Assembly: GCA_945897475.1 (NCBI GenBank)
Contig: CAMDFL010000005.1
Span: 1 to 52,920 of the forward strand
Direction of reading: 5' to 3'
Length of the DNA: 52,920 nt
Source of the DNA: Bordetella parapertussis
GTDB taxonomy: Bacteria; Pseudomonadota; Gammaproteobacteria; Burkholderiales; SG8-39
In this document: one piece after another, positions 19,587 through 29,202 of the stretch
How positions within the stretch are numbered: the first letter of the stretch is position 1
Layout: the number at the start of each line of letters is the position of its first letter
The notes under the pieces: model-generated
What the model saw: only the letters and a program-made list of their open reading frames with translations
Told to the model about the DNA's origin: nothing
Databases searched by the model: none
Translations under genes and position numbers: made by a program

Positions 19587-22364
19587 TTAATGCGCCTTCT
19601 CCCAATTCGGCCCGACGCCCACATCCGCGATCAGCGCAACCTTCAGAGTCGCCGCGCGGGTCATGTGCTCGGACAATTCTTTTTTCACGCGCTCAAGCTC
19701 GGCCTGAGGCACCTCCAGCACCAGCTCATCGTGTACCTGCATCACCAGTTTAGATTTCAACTTTTCGGATGACAGCCAGCCATCCACGGCGATCATCGCC
19801 AGTTTGATCAAATCGGCAGCGGTGCCCTGCATTGGCGCGTTGATGGCGGCGCGTTCGGCGCCGGCGCGGCGCGCCGCGTTGCTGCTCTTGATTTCGGGCA
19901 GCCACAGCCTGCGGCCGAACACGGTTTCGACATAGCCTTTTTCACGCGCCGATTCGCGAATCTCCTGCATGAATTTCGCCACGCCGGGGTAGCGGGTGAA
20001 GTAGCTGGCTATATAGGCCTGCGCGGTGGCGCGCTCGATGCCCAGTTGCTGCGCCAGTCCAAACGCCGACATGCCATAGATCAATCCAAAATTGATGGCC
20101 TTGGCATAGCGACGTTCATCATTGGTTACCTCGTGCAGGCCCCGATTGAAAACTTCCGCGGCGGTGGCACGGTGAATATCCTCGCCTCGCTCAAACGCGG
20201 CGATCAGGTTCGCATCCTCCGAGAGGTGCGCCATGATGCGAAGCTCAATCTGCGAGTAATCCGCCGACACAATCACAGCCCCCGGCGGCGCGACGAAGGC
20301 TTCGCGTATGCGCCGGCCCTCGGCGGTGCGCACCGGGATGTTCTGCAAATTGGGATCGTTCGAGGCCAGGCGTCCGGTCACCGCGATGGCCTGCCCGTAG
20401 GTGGTGTGCACGCGGCCGGTGCGCGCATTGACCATTTTCGGCAGCTTGTCGGTGTAGGTCGATTTGAGCTTGGCGATGCCGCGATACAACAGGAGCGTCT
20501 TGGGCAATGGATAGTCGAGCGCGAGTTTCTCCAGCACCTCTTCATCGGTGGAGGGCGCGCCGCCCGGGGTTTTCTTTACCACCGGCAACTTCAATTGTTC
20601 GAAAAAAATCTCGCCGACCTGCTTGGGTGAATTGAGGTTGAAGGGCTGCCCCGCTTCTTTGTGCGCGCGCGCCTCGAGTTCGAGCATTTTTGCGCCGAGC
20701 TCACGGCTTTGCACCTCAAGCAGCGCCGCATCGATCAGGACGCCCTCGCGCTCCATTCTGAACAACACCTCGCGCACCGGGATTTCGATATCTTCATAAA
20801 CATGGCGCAGGCGCGCATCCGTGGCGATGCGGGGGTAGAGCGCCTGGTGCAGTTGCAGGGTGATGTCGGCGTCCTCGGCGGCGTATTCGGTGGCGCGCGA
20901 GACTTCCACCTGATCGAACCCGATGCGTTGCGCTCCTTTGCCGGTGACCTCGTCGTAGGTAATGGTCTTGGCGCCCAGGTGGCGCTCGGCAAGGGTATCC
21001 ATGTCGTGGCGAAGGTGGCTCTCCAGCACATAGGACTCCAGCAGGGTATCGTGCGCCACGCCGGCAAGCGCTACGCCGTGATTGGCGAGCACATGCTGGT
21101 CGTATTTCATGTTCTGGCCGACCTTGCTTTTCGAAGCGTTCTCCAACCAGGGACGCAACAGTTCCAGCGCGCGCGTCACGCCGATCTGCGCGGGCGCTCC
21201 GGCGTATTGGTGCGCCAAAGGCAGATAGGCGGCCTTGCCCGCTTCCACGGAAAACGACAGGCCAACCAGTTGCGCGGTCATTGGATCAAGGCTGTTGGTC
21301 TCGGTGTCGAAACTGGTGAGTGGTGCGCTATCCAGCAGCGAAATCCAGTCCAGCAATTCGGCTTCGTTGGCGATACACGCGTATTCGCGCGTGAGCACCG
21401 CCTGGGCTGTGGGCGACACATGGAGGGAAGCCATCGCGACCGGTTCAGGATTGGCGGGCTTGGCGCCCTCGCCACCCGAGACTTCCTTTAACCAGCTCTT
21501 GAATCCGAAGCGAGCGAATAACTCGGTCAACTTCCCATCGTCGCGCGGTTTGGGGTCGAGTTGATCGAGCGCTAAGGGCATTTCCACATCGCATTTCACC
21601 GTCACCAGCCAACGACCCTTGGGCAGCCAGTCCAGCGCGCGCCGCAGATTCTCGCCCACCACACCGCCGATTTCCCCCGCATGCGCCATGACCGCGTCAA
21701 GGGACCCGTATTGTCCGATCCACTTCACCGCAGTTTTCGGCCCGACCTTTTCCACACCGGGCACATTGTCCACCGCATCCCCGGTGAGCGACAGGAAATC
21801 CACGATCTGGTCCGGGCGCACGCCGAATTTACCCAACACACCCGCTTCATCGAGAATTTCGTTCGACATGGTGTTCACCAGCGTGATCGCGGGCGTCACC
21901 AGTTGCGCCAGATCCTTGTCACCGGTGGATATGATGCAGCGCATGCCCTGCCGCTCGGCATCGCGCGCCAAAGTGCCGATGACATCGTCGGCCTCGACAC
22001 CTCCGACGGCAACAAGCGGCCAGCCAAGCGCGCGAATCGCCTCGTACAAAGGTTCAATCTGGCGCACTAAATCATCGGGCATCGGCGGGCGATTGGCCTT
22101 GTACGCGGCATACTCCAGATCGCGAAAGGTCTTGCCCTTGGTATCGAATACGCAGGCGAGGTGTTCGGCCGGGTAATCCGCGACTAGGCGCCGTAACATG
22201 TTGATAACGCCGTAAATGGCGCCGGTTGGTTCGCCGGCGGGGCTGCGCAGGTCGGGCATGGCGTGAAACGCCCGGTACAGATACGAGGAGCCATCGACAA
22301 GTAGCAAGGTTTTCAAGGATTCCCCAGGATGATTGGCCAACCCAGATGGTGGCATCGCGACCAC
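19587..22364 (-). CDS. polA: DNA polymerase I (start may lie downstream, near 22316)
   Basis: 5'-nuclease 'LLVDGSSYLYRAFHAMPDL', pol motifs 'SADYSQIELRIMAHLSED', 'MQVHDELVLEVP'. Confidence 0.97.
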   Translation of the reverse strand: MVAMPPSGLANHPGESLKTLLLVDGSSYLYRAFHAMPDLRSPAGEPTGAIYGVINMLRRLVADYPAEHLACVFDTKGKTFRDLEYAAYKANRPPMPDDLVRQIEPLYEAIRALGWPLVAVGGVEADDVIGTLARDAERQGMRCIISTGDKDLAQLVTPAITLVNTMSNEILDEAGVLGKFGVRPDQIVDFLSLTGDAVDNVPGVEKVGPKTAVKWIGQYGSLDAVMAHAGEIGGVVGENLRRALDWLPKGRWLVTVKCDVEMPLALDQLDPKPRDDGKLTELFARFGFKSWLKEVSGGEGAKPANPEPVAMASLHVSPTAQAVLTREYACIANEAELLDWISLLDSAPLTSFDTETNSLDPMTAQLVGLSFSVEAGKAAYLPLAHQYAGAPAQIGVTRALELLRPWLENASKSKVGQNMKYDQHVLANHGVALAGVAHDTLLESYVLESHLRHDMDTLAERHLGAKTITYDEVTGKGAQRIGFDQVEVSRATEYAAEDADITLQLHQALYPRIATDARLRHVYEDIEIPVREVLFRMEREGVLIDAALLEVQSRELGAKMLELEARAHKEAGQPFNLNSPKQVGEIFFEQLKLPVVKKTPGGAPSTDEEVLEKLALDYPLPKTLLLYRGIAKLKSTYTDKLPKMVNARTGRVHTTYGQAIAVTGRLASNDPNLQNIPVRTAEGRRIREAFVAPPGAVIVSADYSQIELRIMAHLSEDANLIAAFERGEDIHRATAAEVFNRGLHEVTNDERRYAKAINFGLIYGMSAFGLAQQLGIERATAQAYIASYFTRYPGVAKFMQEIRESAREKGYVETVFGRRLWLPEIKSSNAARRAGAERAAINAPMQGTAADLIKLAMIAVDGWLSSEKLKSKLVMQVHDELVLEVPQAELERVKKELSEHMTRAATLKVALIADVGVGPNWEKAH

Positions 22365-22531
22365 GTCGCGTAATTTACTCGCGTCGGCTGTCAGCCGACA
22401 GAATACGACTCGGATGTCGCCGGGAATTATGTCAGAATCGGATCGTCATCGGACCTGTCTGGCACGACCGCTAATCGAGCGATTATGGCAAACGCTTCTG
22501 ATAAACTGAAAAATCATTGTCGAGAACCACC

Positions 22532-22846
22532 ATGCGCCGATTTCTTCCACTGGTTTTGTTGCTAAGCGCGACAGCGCTCATGGCCCAGCAGCCGCCCAAG
22601 CTCGATCCCTTGCCCGAGCCGCCGCCGGGCGTCGCAATTGAAGGCCCAGAGGACGCGCCGATTCGTATCTCGCCAGGCCTGAATGATCGGGTGGATGAGA
22701 TCGTCGTGGAAGGCAAACGCATGGTTCGCGTCACGACCCCCGGCGGCCTGGTCTATTACCTCAAGGATGACCCTGCCATGACTCCCAGGGGCGGCACCAT
22801 CGATCAGCCTATACGCGCGCCGCTCTGGGTTATCCATTCTTTTTGA
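22532..22846 (+). CDS. DUF2782 domain-containing protein
   Basis: Signal peptide; 'VDEIVVEGKRMVRVTTPGGLVYYLKDD'; lies next to thrB/polA. Confidence 0.75.
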   Translation: MRRFLPLVLLLSATALMAQQPPKLDPLPEPPPGVAIEGPEDAPIRISPGLNDRVDEIVVEGKRMVRVTTPGGLVYYLKDDPAMTPRGGTIDQPIRAPLWVIHSF

Positions 22847-22999
22847 GCGCCAACACCAGTGAACAGCCGCCGAGGAGCAATCGCGGCCCGAATACTGTGT
22901 CGGCTACACGATTTTAATTCCGCCCGCGACGTGATGGTGAAATACGGATCATCACGTCGCGAACATGCACCGATAAAATAATCATCACACCTCGACCCG

Positions 23000-23965
23000 A
23001 TGTCGGTATTCACCAAAGTTTCCGTCGCAGAACTGACCGCGTGGTTGAAGAATTACGTGGTGGGTTCCTTGATCGATCTACAGGGCATCGCCGCTGGGAT
23101 CGAGAACACCAATTACTTCGTCACCACCTCCCACGGGAGGTTCGTGCTGACTCTGTTCGAACGGCTCAGCGAAACCGAACTGCATTTTTACCTTGACCTG
23201 ATGGCGCACCTAGCGCGTCATGGCATCCCATGTCCATCGCCAATCGCTGATCGGGACGACGAACTCCTTAGGTCTCTGAACGGCAAGCCGGCAACACTGG
23301 TCACTTGCCTGCCCGGTAAGCCCATTGTCGATCCAGCGCCCGTGCATTGCGCTCAAATCGGCGCGGTGCTCGCGGAAATGCACCTGGCCGGATTGTCGTT
23401 CAAGGCAAGTATCGAGAACCCCCGCGGTGGCGCGTGGCGACGTATCGCCGCACCCAAGGTCAGCCCGTTTCTCGACCAGCCACGTCGTGATTTACTCACC
23501 TCGGAGCTCTCCTTCCAGCAAGCACAGGTGTTCACCGGCTTGCCGCGCGGACCGATTCATGCGGATCTGTTTCGCGACAACGCGCTCTGGGAGGATGGCG
23601 CGCAATCTCCTCGCCTTGGCGGCGTCATCGATTTTTATTTTGCCGGCACCGACTCCCTGTTGTTTGATGTTGCCGTCACCGTCAATGACTGGTGCGTGGG
23701 TGCAGATGGCGAGATTGATCCACGCCGTGCCGCTGCGATGCTGGAGGCCTATTGCGGTACGCGCGCGTTCACGCTTGATGAGTACGCTGCATGGCCGGCG
23801 ATGCTGCGAGCTGCGGCACTGCGTTTCTGGATTTCCAGGCTCTATGATTTCTATCTGCCCAGGGCTGGCGAGTTGACCCATGCGCACGACCCTGAACACT
23901 TTCGCCGGATTCTCGAGGCACGACGCTCGACTCCGGGTGACTTGGGTCTTCATGTCGGAATTTGA
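23000..23965 (+). CDS. thrB: homoserine kinase (ThrB, APH-like family)
   Basis: 'MSVFTKVSVAELTAWLKNYVVGSLIDLQGIAAGIENTNYFVTTSHGRFVLTLFE', 'GPIHADLFRDNALW'. Confidence 0.95.
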   Translation: MSVFTKVSVAELTAWLKNYVVGSLIDLQGIAAGIENTNYFVTTSHGRFVLTLFERLSETELHFYLDLMAHLARHGIPCPSPIADRDDELLRSLNGKPATLVTCLPGKPIVDPAPVHCAQIGAVLAEMHLAGLSFKASIENPRGGAWRRIAAPKVSPFLDQPRRDLLTSELSFQQAQVFTGLPRGPIHADLFRDNALWEDGAQSPRLGGVIDFYFAGTDSLLFDVAVTVNDWCVGADGEIDPRRAAAMLEAYCGTRAFTLDEYAAWPAMLRAAALRFWISRLYDFYLPRAGELTHAHDPEHFRRILEARRSTPGDLGLHVGI

Positions 23966-24764
23966 GCAATCCGCGGTTGTCACCCTGCGTGTCGTTCCGG
24001 CGCGCAATGGCTGGAAGTGGCTGGCCGATGGGATGAATTTTTTTCGCGCAAGTCCCGGCATGTGGACCTTGTTGGTGCTTGCCTACTGGTTTCTGCTTGC
24101 CATAATGAACGGTATCGGCCCGATCGGATCGATCATCGTGGCGATCTGCCTGCCCGCATTTTCTGCAAGCTTTTCGGTTATTTGCGACGAAATTCGACGT
24201 GGCAATGCGGTTCGGCCGACGTTGCTGTTCGCGGGGTTTCAGCGCCATCCGCGCGCTGCACTTACGTTGGGAGTCATCTACCTTGGCTCGATCACAGCGA
24301 CACTGGCGCTGTCCGCGCTTGCCGACGGCGGCATGCTGATGGATTGGATATTGTTCAATAAGCCACCCACCGAGGCTGACTTGAAGGAGGGCAAGCTCTC
24401 GCTGTCGCTTCCGCTCGCAGCGATCCTTGCCACGCCGGTGCTCATGGCTTTCTGGTTCGCCCCGCTGCTGGTTGTTTTTGAGCACATGTCGGCGTCGAAG
24501 TCGCTGTTCTACAGTTTTTTTGCTTGCCTGCGAAACTGGCGTTCGCTGTTCATGTACGGCGGCGCTGTTACGATGTTCGCCATGTTTGTCGCCATATTCG
24601 TGGCGATGTTCGCGGTCCTGGCGGGTGGCAATCCGCACGCCGCGCGCGGATTCATGCTCGCTGCGACCATTATGATCATGCCCACATTGTTTGGCAGCTT
24701 CTACGCCGCGTATGTGGATATTTTTCCGCACAATGAGGTGCAGCTTAAAGCCGAAGTGGAATAA
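23952..24764 (+). CDS. BPSS1780-like integral membrane protein
   Basis: 'VVPARNGWKWLADGMNFFRASPGMW...' multi-TM; follows thrB with 14-nt overlap. Confidence 0.75.
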   Translation: MSEFEQSAVVTLRVVPARNGWKWLADGMNFFRASPGMWTLLVLAYWFLLAIMNGIGPIGSIIVAICLPAFSASFSVICDEIRRGNAVRPTLLFAGFQRHPRAALTLGVIYLGSITATLALSALADGGMLMDWILFNKPPTEADLKEGKLSLSLPLAAILATPVLMAFWFAPLLVVFEHMSASKSLFYSFFACLRNWRSLFMYGGAVTMFAMFVAIFVAMFAVLAGGNPHAARGFMLAATIMIMPTLFGSFYAAYVDIFPHNEVQLKAEVE

Positions 24765-24793
24765 GAATCTCCGAAAACCTCCGAGAATCTCCG
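24764..24793 (+). repeat. 10-bp degenerate tandem repeat x3
   Basis: agaatctccg / aaaacctccg / agaatctccg, starting at the stop codon of the membrane-protein gene. Confidence 0.7.
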
Positions 24794-24944
24794 CGTTCGG
24801 CGCAAGCTGCATTCGCTTTGTATCGCCCGTAGTTGCATCGACGATCTTCCCCGGTAATTTTTGTAAAAATTGAGCGCAGATGCGCCTCGGCGTGACTTTA
24901 TTCACGGTGGCGAACAACATGCACCTACCACCTCTGGAGTTCCT

Positions 24945-25370
24945 GTGACCAATTTAACGCTTGTCGATTGTGAGCTGTGCAACTCTGCGGGTGGGCATCT
25001 GCTTTGGCAGGACGAATTCTCCAGAGTGGTGCTGGTCGACGATAACGATTACCCGGGATTCTGCAGAGTGATACTCAAGCGACACGTGAAGGAAATGACC
25101 GAATTGACAAATGCCGACAGAATCCGGCTGATGAGCGTCGTTTTCGCGGTCGAGACAACGGTAGGCGAACTCGCCAGGCCGGACAAGATCAATCTGGCGA
25201 GCTTTGGAAATGCCGTGCCGCATCTGCATTGGCATGTGATTCCACGCTGGCGATCGGACCGGCACTTTCCAAAACCTATTTGGGCTAACGCCGAGCGCGC
25301 TGCGATATCGAGAGTCGCACCGGATGCGCACGCTTATTCACGCCGTCTGCTGCAGTTGCTCGAACCATAA
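24945..25370 (+). CDS. HIT-family protein
   Basis: 'CELCNSAGGHLLWQDEFSRVVLVDDNDYPGFCRVILKRHVKEMTEL...VPHLHWHVIPRW' HxHxH motif; GTG start at 24945. Confidence 0.92.
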   Translation: MTNLTLVDCELCNSAGGHLLWQDEFSRVVLVDDNDYPGFCRVILKRHVKEMTELTNADRIRLMSVVFAVETTVGELARPDKINLASFGNAVPHLHWHVIPRWRSDRHFPKPIWANAERAAISRVAPDAHAYSRRLLQLLEP

Positions 25371-25386
25371 ATCTTACGCTGCCCCC

Positions 25387-26985
25387 ATGACCGCGGACGC
25401 GGCGCCGGTGTTCACAGACGCAAAATCCTGCGCGCAATGGCTACAGGGGCTGCCGCTCATTGATGTCGGGCTGGCTCATGGCAGATTGCTGGGCGAACTC
25501 GAGGAGCTCAATGGCTTTGAGATGCCCGCCGGCGAACGAATCAAGGTGCTCGAACTGCTGCGCGAAGCGGTGTTGTTCGTACAGTCCGAGCAGTCGCGCA
25601 AATTTTCGGGCAAGCCAGTACCCTTGACAATGCAAGAACGCGAATTATTCCTGAACGTCATCGATCTCTGGAATGCGTTTGCCCTTGGTTGGCAGCACTG
25701 CCTGGAAAACCTGGTTCAGGGCACCGGCGGGGTCTCCGGCCAGGCCGCCATCATCTGCCAGCGCAGCATGTGGAGCCTGGGTTTAGTGCTCTGCGAGCAT
25801 TACAAGGTCTATCAGGAATTCAGCGCCGGGCAATGGCGACGCCTCAACCAGGTTTTTGCCTTCGCGGAAAGTAGTGGTGTCACCGGGCAAATCGTTACTC
25901 ATCCCACAACAAAGTCGGCCGCGGGCTCCAGTTGTGCAGAAACATTCGCGCAAATCCAATTATTTGCCCTGGCCAATCCCAACGAACACACGCCGCGCCA
26001 ACAAGCGTTGATCGCTCATTGGACCGAGCGTTGGGCGAAAAAAGTTAAATTCTCCGCGGTGCCCCAAAAGGATTCTGCGGGCACGTCTCTTGGCATCGAT
26101 CTCGAATCGGATGCTTCTGCTTGCCGATCCGCCAAGGCTGACGGGCGGATCATTTACCTTGAAACTTCGGCGGTTGGCAAAAGCCTGAGAAAGCGAATGA
26201 CCGCGTTAAAAGCAGGTGAAACACCGGAATCCCTGAATCTGGGACCGGAGCTTACCGAGGGCCTGGCCGCACAAATGATGGTGACCTTGCATCAGCAATG
26301 GTGCGAGGATAAAACCGCGCGGCAAATCCCGCGGCGCAACGTATCGGAGCATGCACAGGTGTGTGCCGGTTTGGCGGCCACGTATTACTTCATTACCGGC
26401 CGGCCATTCGACACGCAATCGGGCACGGCGACGCTGACGTGGCAACAGCGTGAGCATTTCGAGACTTTCGGCCAGCTCTCGACGCGTGCCAATGATAAAT
26501 ACGCCGTCACGCATGGTTTTGCGCTCGAACGCTGGCGCATCCTGGATGAAAGCTTGAGCGGGCATCGCCTGGAGCGGCCCCCTGACTGCGGCACTGGCCG
26601 ATTCCTGCATCAGCAACTGCTCGCGGTGCGGCCAATGGACGCGCCTTTGTTTTCTCTTTGCAGCGTGCGTTGGATATCACTGTCGGAGAATCAGACGCTT
26701 CGCTTGGGTACTCGAACCATGCCGGGTCTGGCCAAGGGCATCGCGGCGCGCTTGGGTGGGCTGAACCTGTATTCTGAAAAATTTCTGCCCGCGCTGATGC
26801 TTCCTGCGTTGCCGGCATTGCGCTCGCCAGCGACGCTGATACTTCCGGCGGGTTGGTTTCGTCCCAGGCGCTTGATAGAAATTCAGGGCGGTGCGCTGGA
26901 GGCTGGGCTGGCCAATCAAGTGTTGCTCACCGCCGCGCTTGAACGCGGCAGTGATTTTGAACGCTGCACATTCGAGCCGGCGTAA
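25387..26985 (+). CDS. conserved hypothetical protein, possibly PilZ-like at the C-terminus
   Basis: Long intact ORF with coding-like composition; no family firmly recognised. Confidence 0.7.
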   Translation: MTADAAPVFTDAKSCAQWLQGLPLIDVGLAHGRLLGELEELNGFEMPAGERIKVLELLREAVLFVQSEQSRKFSGKPVPLTMQERELFLNVIDLWNAFALGWQHCLENLVQGTGGVSGQAAIICQRSMWSLGLVLCEHYKVYQEFSAGQWRRLNQVFAFAESSGVTGQIVTHPTTKSAAGSSCAETFAQIQLFALANPNEHTPRQQALIAHWTERWAKKVKFSAVPQKDSAGTSLGIDLESDASACRSAKADGRIIYLETSAVGKSLRKRMTALKAGETPESLNLGPELTEGLAAQMMVTLHQQWCEDKTARQIPRRNVSEHAQVCAGLAATYYFITGRPFDTQSGTATLTWQQREHFETFGQLSTRANDKYAVTHGFALERWRILDESLSGHRLERPPDCGTGRFLHQQLLAVRPMDAPLFSLCSVRWISLSENQTLRLGTRTMPGLAKGIAARLGGLNLYSEKFLPALMLPALPALRSPATLILPAGWFRPRRLIEIQGGALEAGLANQVLLTAALERGSDFERCTFEPA

Positions 26986-27104
26986 TAAAGACAATGCAAC
27001 GACCAGTGCAATAGCTAGTGACATGACCCGCAAAATAACTTCGGCGATTAGCCCGACATGCCGATGCGGCGCGGCTTTAAAATTCGTTCATACTATGGTC
27101 CGCC

Positions 27105-27206
27105 ATGGACCCAAAAACTGAGATCCCCGCCGAGATAACGTCCCGTCAGAAGTCTGCTTCGATGGGGATCTGCTTTGTCCCCACAGGCGCCGCCAGGGAG
27201 TTCTAG
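27105..27206 (+). pseudogene. truncated DUF971-like relic upstream of ubiE
   Basis: 34-codon frame '[33 protein letters not shown]'; 'TEI...RQKS' resembles the DUF971 N-terminus; DUF971 genes often precede ubiE in betaproteobacteria. Confidence 0.4.
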
Positions 27207-27210
27207 CCCC

Positions 27211-27945
27211 GTGTCCCGCAGCACGCATTTTGGCTACCAAAGCGTCAACGAGAGCGAGAAAGCAGCTCGCGTGGAGGGTGTGTTTTCTTCGGTTGCAGGC
27301 AAATACGACCTGATGAACGACCTCATGTCGGCGGGCCTGCATAGGGCTTGGAAAGCATTCGCCATTGCGCAAAGCGGGGTCGGTCGAGGCGCGCGGGTAT
27401 TGGATGTCGCCGGCGGCACAGGGGACATGACTCAGGCGTTTGCCGAGCGGGTCGGGCAGGATGGGGAGGTTTGGTTGACCGACATTAACCGCCCGATGCT
27501 GCAAGCCGGTCGCGACCGCCTGCTCAACCGGGGTCTGCTCCTGCCCGTGACGCAGTGCGATGCAGAGCAGCTACCGTTTCCTTCTGATTATTTCCATTGT
27601 GTCTGCGTCGCCTTTGGGCTTCGCAATATGACGCGAAAAGAACAAGCCCTGGCGGAGATGCGTCGTGTCACCAAGCCCGGCGGTCGGGTGTTGATACTGG
27701 AATTCTCCAAAATCTGGGCGCCTCTGGCGCCCGCCTACGACTGGTACTCCTTCAATATGCTGCCCTGGCTTGGCCAGAAGGTCGCCGGCGACGCGGCCAG
27801 CTACCGCTACCTGGCTGAATCCATACGCGTGCACCCCGACCAGAAAGGTCTACAATCTCTGCTAGAACAGGCTGGCCTTGAGGATGTGGAATACTTCAAT
27901 CTCGCGGCCGGCGCGGTGGCGCTTCACCGGGGATACAAGTATTGA
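27211..27945 (+). CDS. ubiE: ubiquinone/menaquinone biosynthesis C-methyltransferase
   Basis: '[44 protein letters not shown]...[11 protein letters not shown]'. Confidence 0.96.
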   Translation: MSRSTHFGYQSVNESEKAARVEGVFSSVAGKYDLMNDLMSAGLHRAWKAFAIAQSGVGRGARVLDVAGGTGDMTQAFAERVGQDGEVWLTDINRPMLQAGRDRLLNRGLLLPVTQCDAEQLPFPSDYFHCVCVAFGLRNMTRKEQALAEMRRVTKPGGRVLILEFSKIWAPLAPAYDWYSFNMLPWLGQKVAGDAASYRYLAESIRVHPDQKGLQSLLEQAGLEDVEYFNLAAGAVALHRGYKY

Positions 27946-27989
27946 TGCGCAATATTAATGCGAAGTACTAATGCCAATATTAATTCTGG
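27939..27989 (+). repeat. 12-13-bp degenerate tandem repeat x4 spanning the ubiE stop
   Basis: gtattgatgcgca / atattaatgcgaa / gtactaatgcca / atattaattctgg. Confidence 0.75.
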
Positions 27990-28026
27990 GTACACCAGGC
28001 GAAACGAACAAAGGAGGGATTTCACG

Positions 28027-28938
28027 ATGAAAACCTTATTGACGCTATTGATGGCAACAAGCTTTATTGGCAGCTTTTATTCTCCAACTGCGGATGCCGC
28101 GAGAGTCGGTGGCGGTCGCAACACTGGCATTCAACGTTCCGTGACGCCACCTCCCAAGGCGGCGCCATCCGCAGCGCCCGCTGCGGCGGCTCCTGCAGCT
28201 GCAGCAGCTGCTGGCGGTAATCGTTGGCTCGGTCCCATAGCGGGTCTTGCTGCGGGACTGGGCTTGGGATGGTTGCTCTCGCAGGGCGGATTCGGCGGTG
28301 CCATGGGCGGAATTATTCTTGCCTTGTTGGGCGCGGTGGTTCTGTTTGCCTTGCTGCGTATCTACTCGCGGCGCAATGAAATCGCACGCCAGATGAAATC
28401 CGGCGGTGGGCAGGCCCTCGGTGCGCAACCCCTTCAATATGCCGGTATCGGTCCACAAGGCGTCCCTGCGCCGCAACCCGCGTCGGCGCCCGGCCCGACT
28501 TTTGGTGGCGGTGCAAGCCTGCAGCAGCCCAACGCAGTGCAGCCCAACGCAGTACAGCCTAATATCCCGGCGGGGTTCGATGTCACGGGCTTTGTCAAAC
28601 AGGCCAAGATCAATTTCCTGCGATTGCAGGAAGCCAATGATCGCGGCGATCTCGATACCCTACGCGACGTGTGTGACGATCAAATGTTCGAAAATCTGAA
28701 AGCCGATGTCGCCTCGCGTCACGGCGCGGTACAGCACACCCAACTCGACTCGCTTGAGGCAACGTTGATCGAAGTAGTTTCCGAGACCGACAATCATTTT
28801 GCCAGCTTGAGTTTCTGCGGCGCCTCACGCGACGGCGCTAACCCTGTCGCACAATCGTTTCAGGAAATCTGGCATTTGAAAAAATCGGTTGCTGGCGACA
28901 CAGGCTGGCAGCTTGCGGGAATTCAACAAGTGTCCTGA
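28027..28938 (+). CDS. Tim44-like domain protein
   Basis: Signal peptide, Ala-rich linker, TM, Tim44-like C-terminus 'FVKQAKINFLRLQEANDRGDLDTLRDVCDDQMFENLKADV'; contains an in-frame 15-bp (QPNAV) repeat at 28525-28566. Confidence 0.9.
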   Translation: MKTLLTLLMATSFIGSFYSPTADAARVGGGRNTGIQRSVTPPPKAAPSAAPAAAAPAAAAAAGGNRWLGPIAGLAAGLGLGWLLSQGGFGGAMGGIILALLGAVVLFALLRIYSRRNEIARQMKSGGGQALGAQPLQYAGIGPQGVPAPQPASAPGPTFGGGASLQQPNAVQPNAVQPNIPAGFDVTGFVKQAKINFLRLQEANDRGDLDTLRDVCDDQMFENLKADVASRHGAVQHTQLDSLEATLIEVVSETDNHFASLSFCGASRDGANPVAQSFQEIWHLKKSVAGDTGWQLAGIQQVS

Positions 28939-28994
28939 ACCGGCGTCGCCGGAACCAAACAGGGTGTCATTGAGGCCACCTTTCCCGCAAAAAT

Positions 28995-29026
28995 GTAGCG
29001 TTGCAAAAAGCGCAGCGCTACTTTTT
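28995..29026 (+). terminator. rho-independent terminator after the Tim44-like gene
   Basis: GTAGCGTTGC-aaaaagc-GCAGCGCTAC-TTTTT (one G.U pair). Confidence 0.82.
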
Positions 29027-29111
29027 AGCGGGACGAATACGAACCCTGGTTCTTTGCCAGAATTGTTAACACTTAGCTCATAAGTGACTAATAAGCGCGT
29101 TTTTCGGGATA

Positions 29112-29140
29112 GAGCCGCCTGCGGGCGGCTTTGTTTTTTC
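29112..29140 (+). terminator. rho-independent terminator
   Basis: AGCCGCC-tgcg-GGCGGCT followed by ttgttttttc. Confidence 0.8.
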
Positions 29141-29202
29141 AGGGCCGTGTTTCAGGCAGAGAGCGCATTTCTCGCGCGTTTTCTATTAAGCTACCCAGCC
29201 AG

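Noticed and set aside
23769-24920. 383-aa minus-strand ORF opposite thrB/BPSS1780-like genes
   Set aside because: Shadow ORF: the plus-strand genes have recognisable families and the minus translation is Arg/His/Gln-rich without motifs.
28525-28566. 15-bp tandem repeat in the Tim44-like gene
   Set aside because: In-frame QPNAV repeat in a low-complexity linker; explained by coding repeat expansion.
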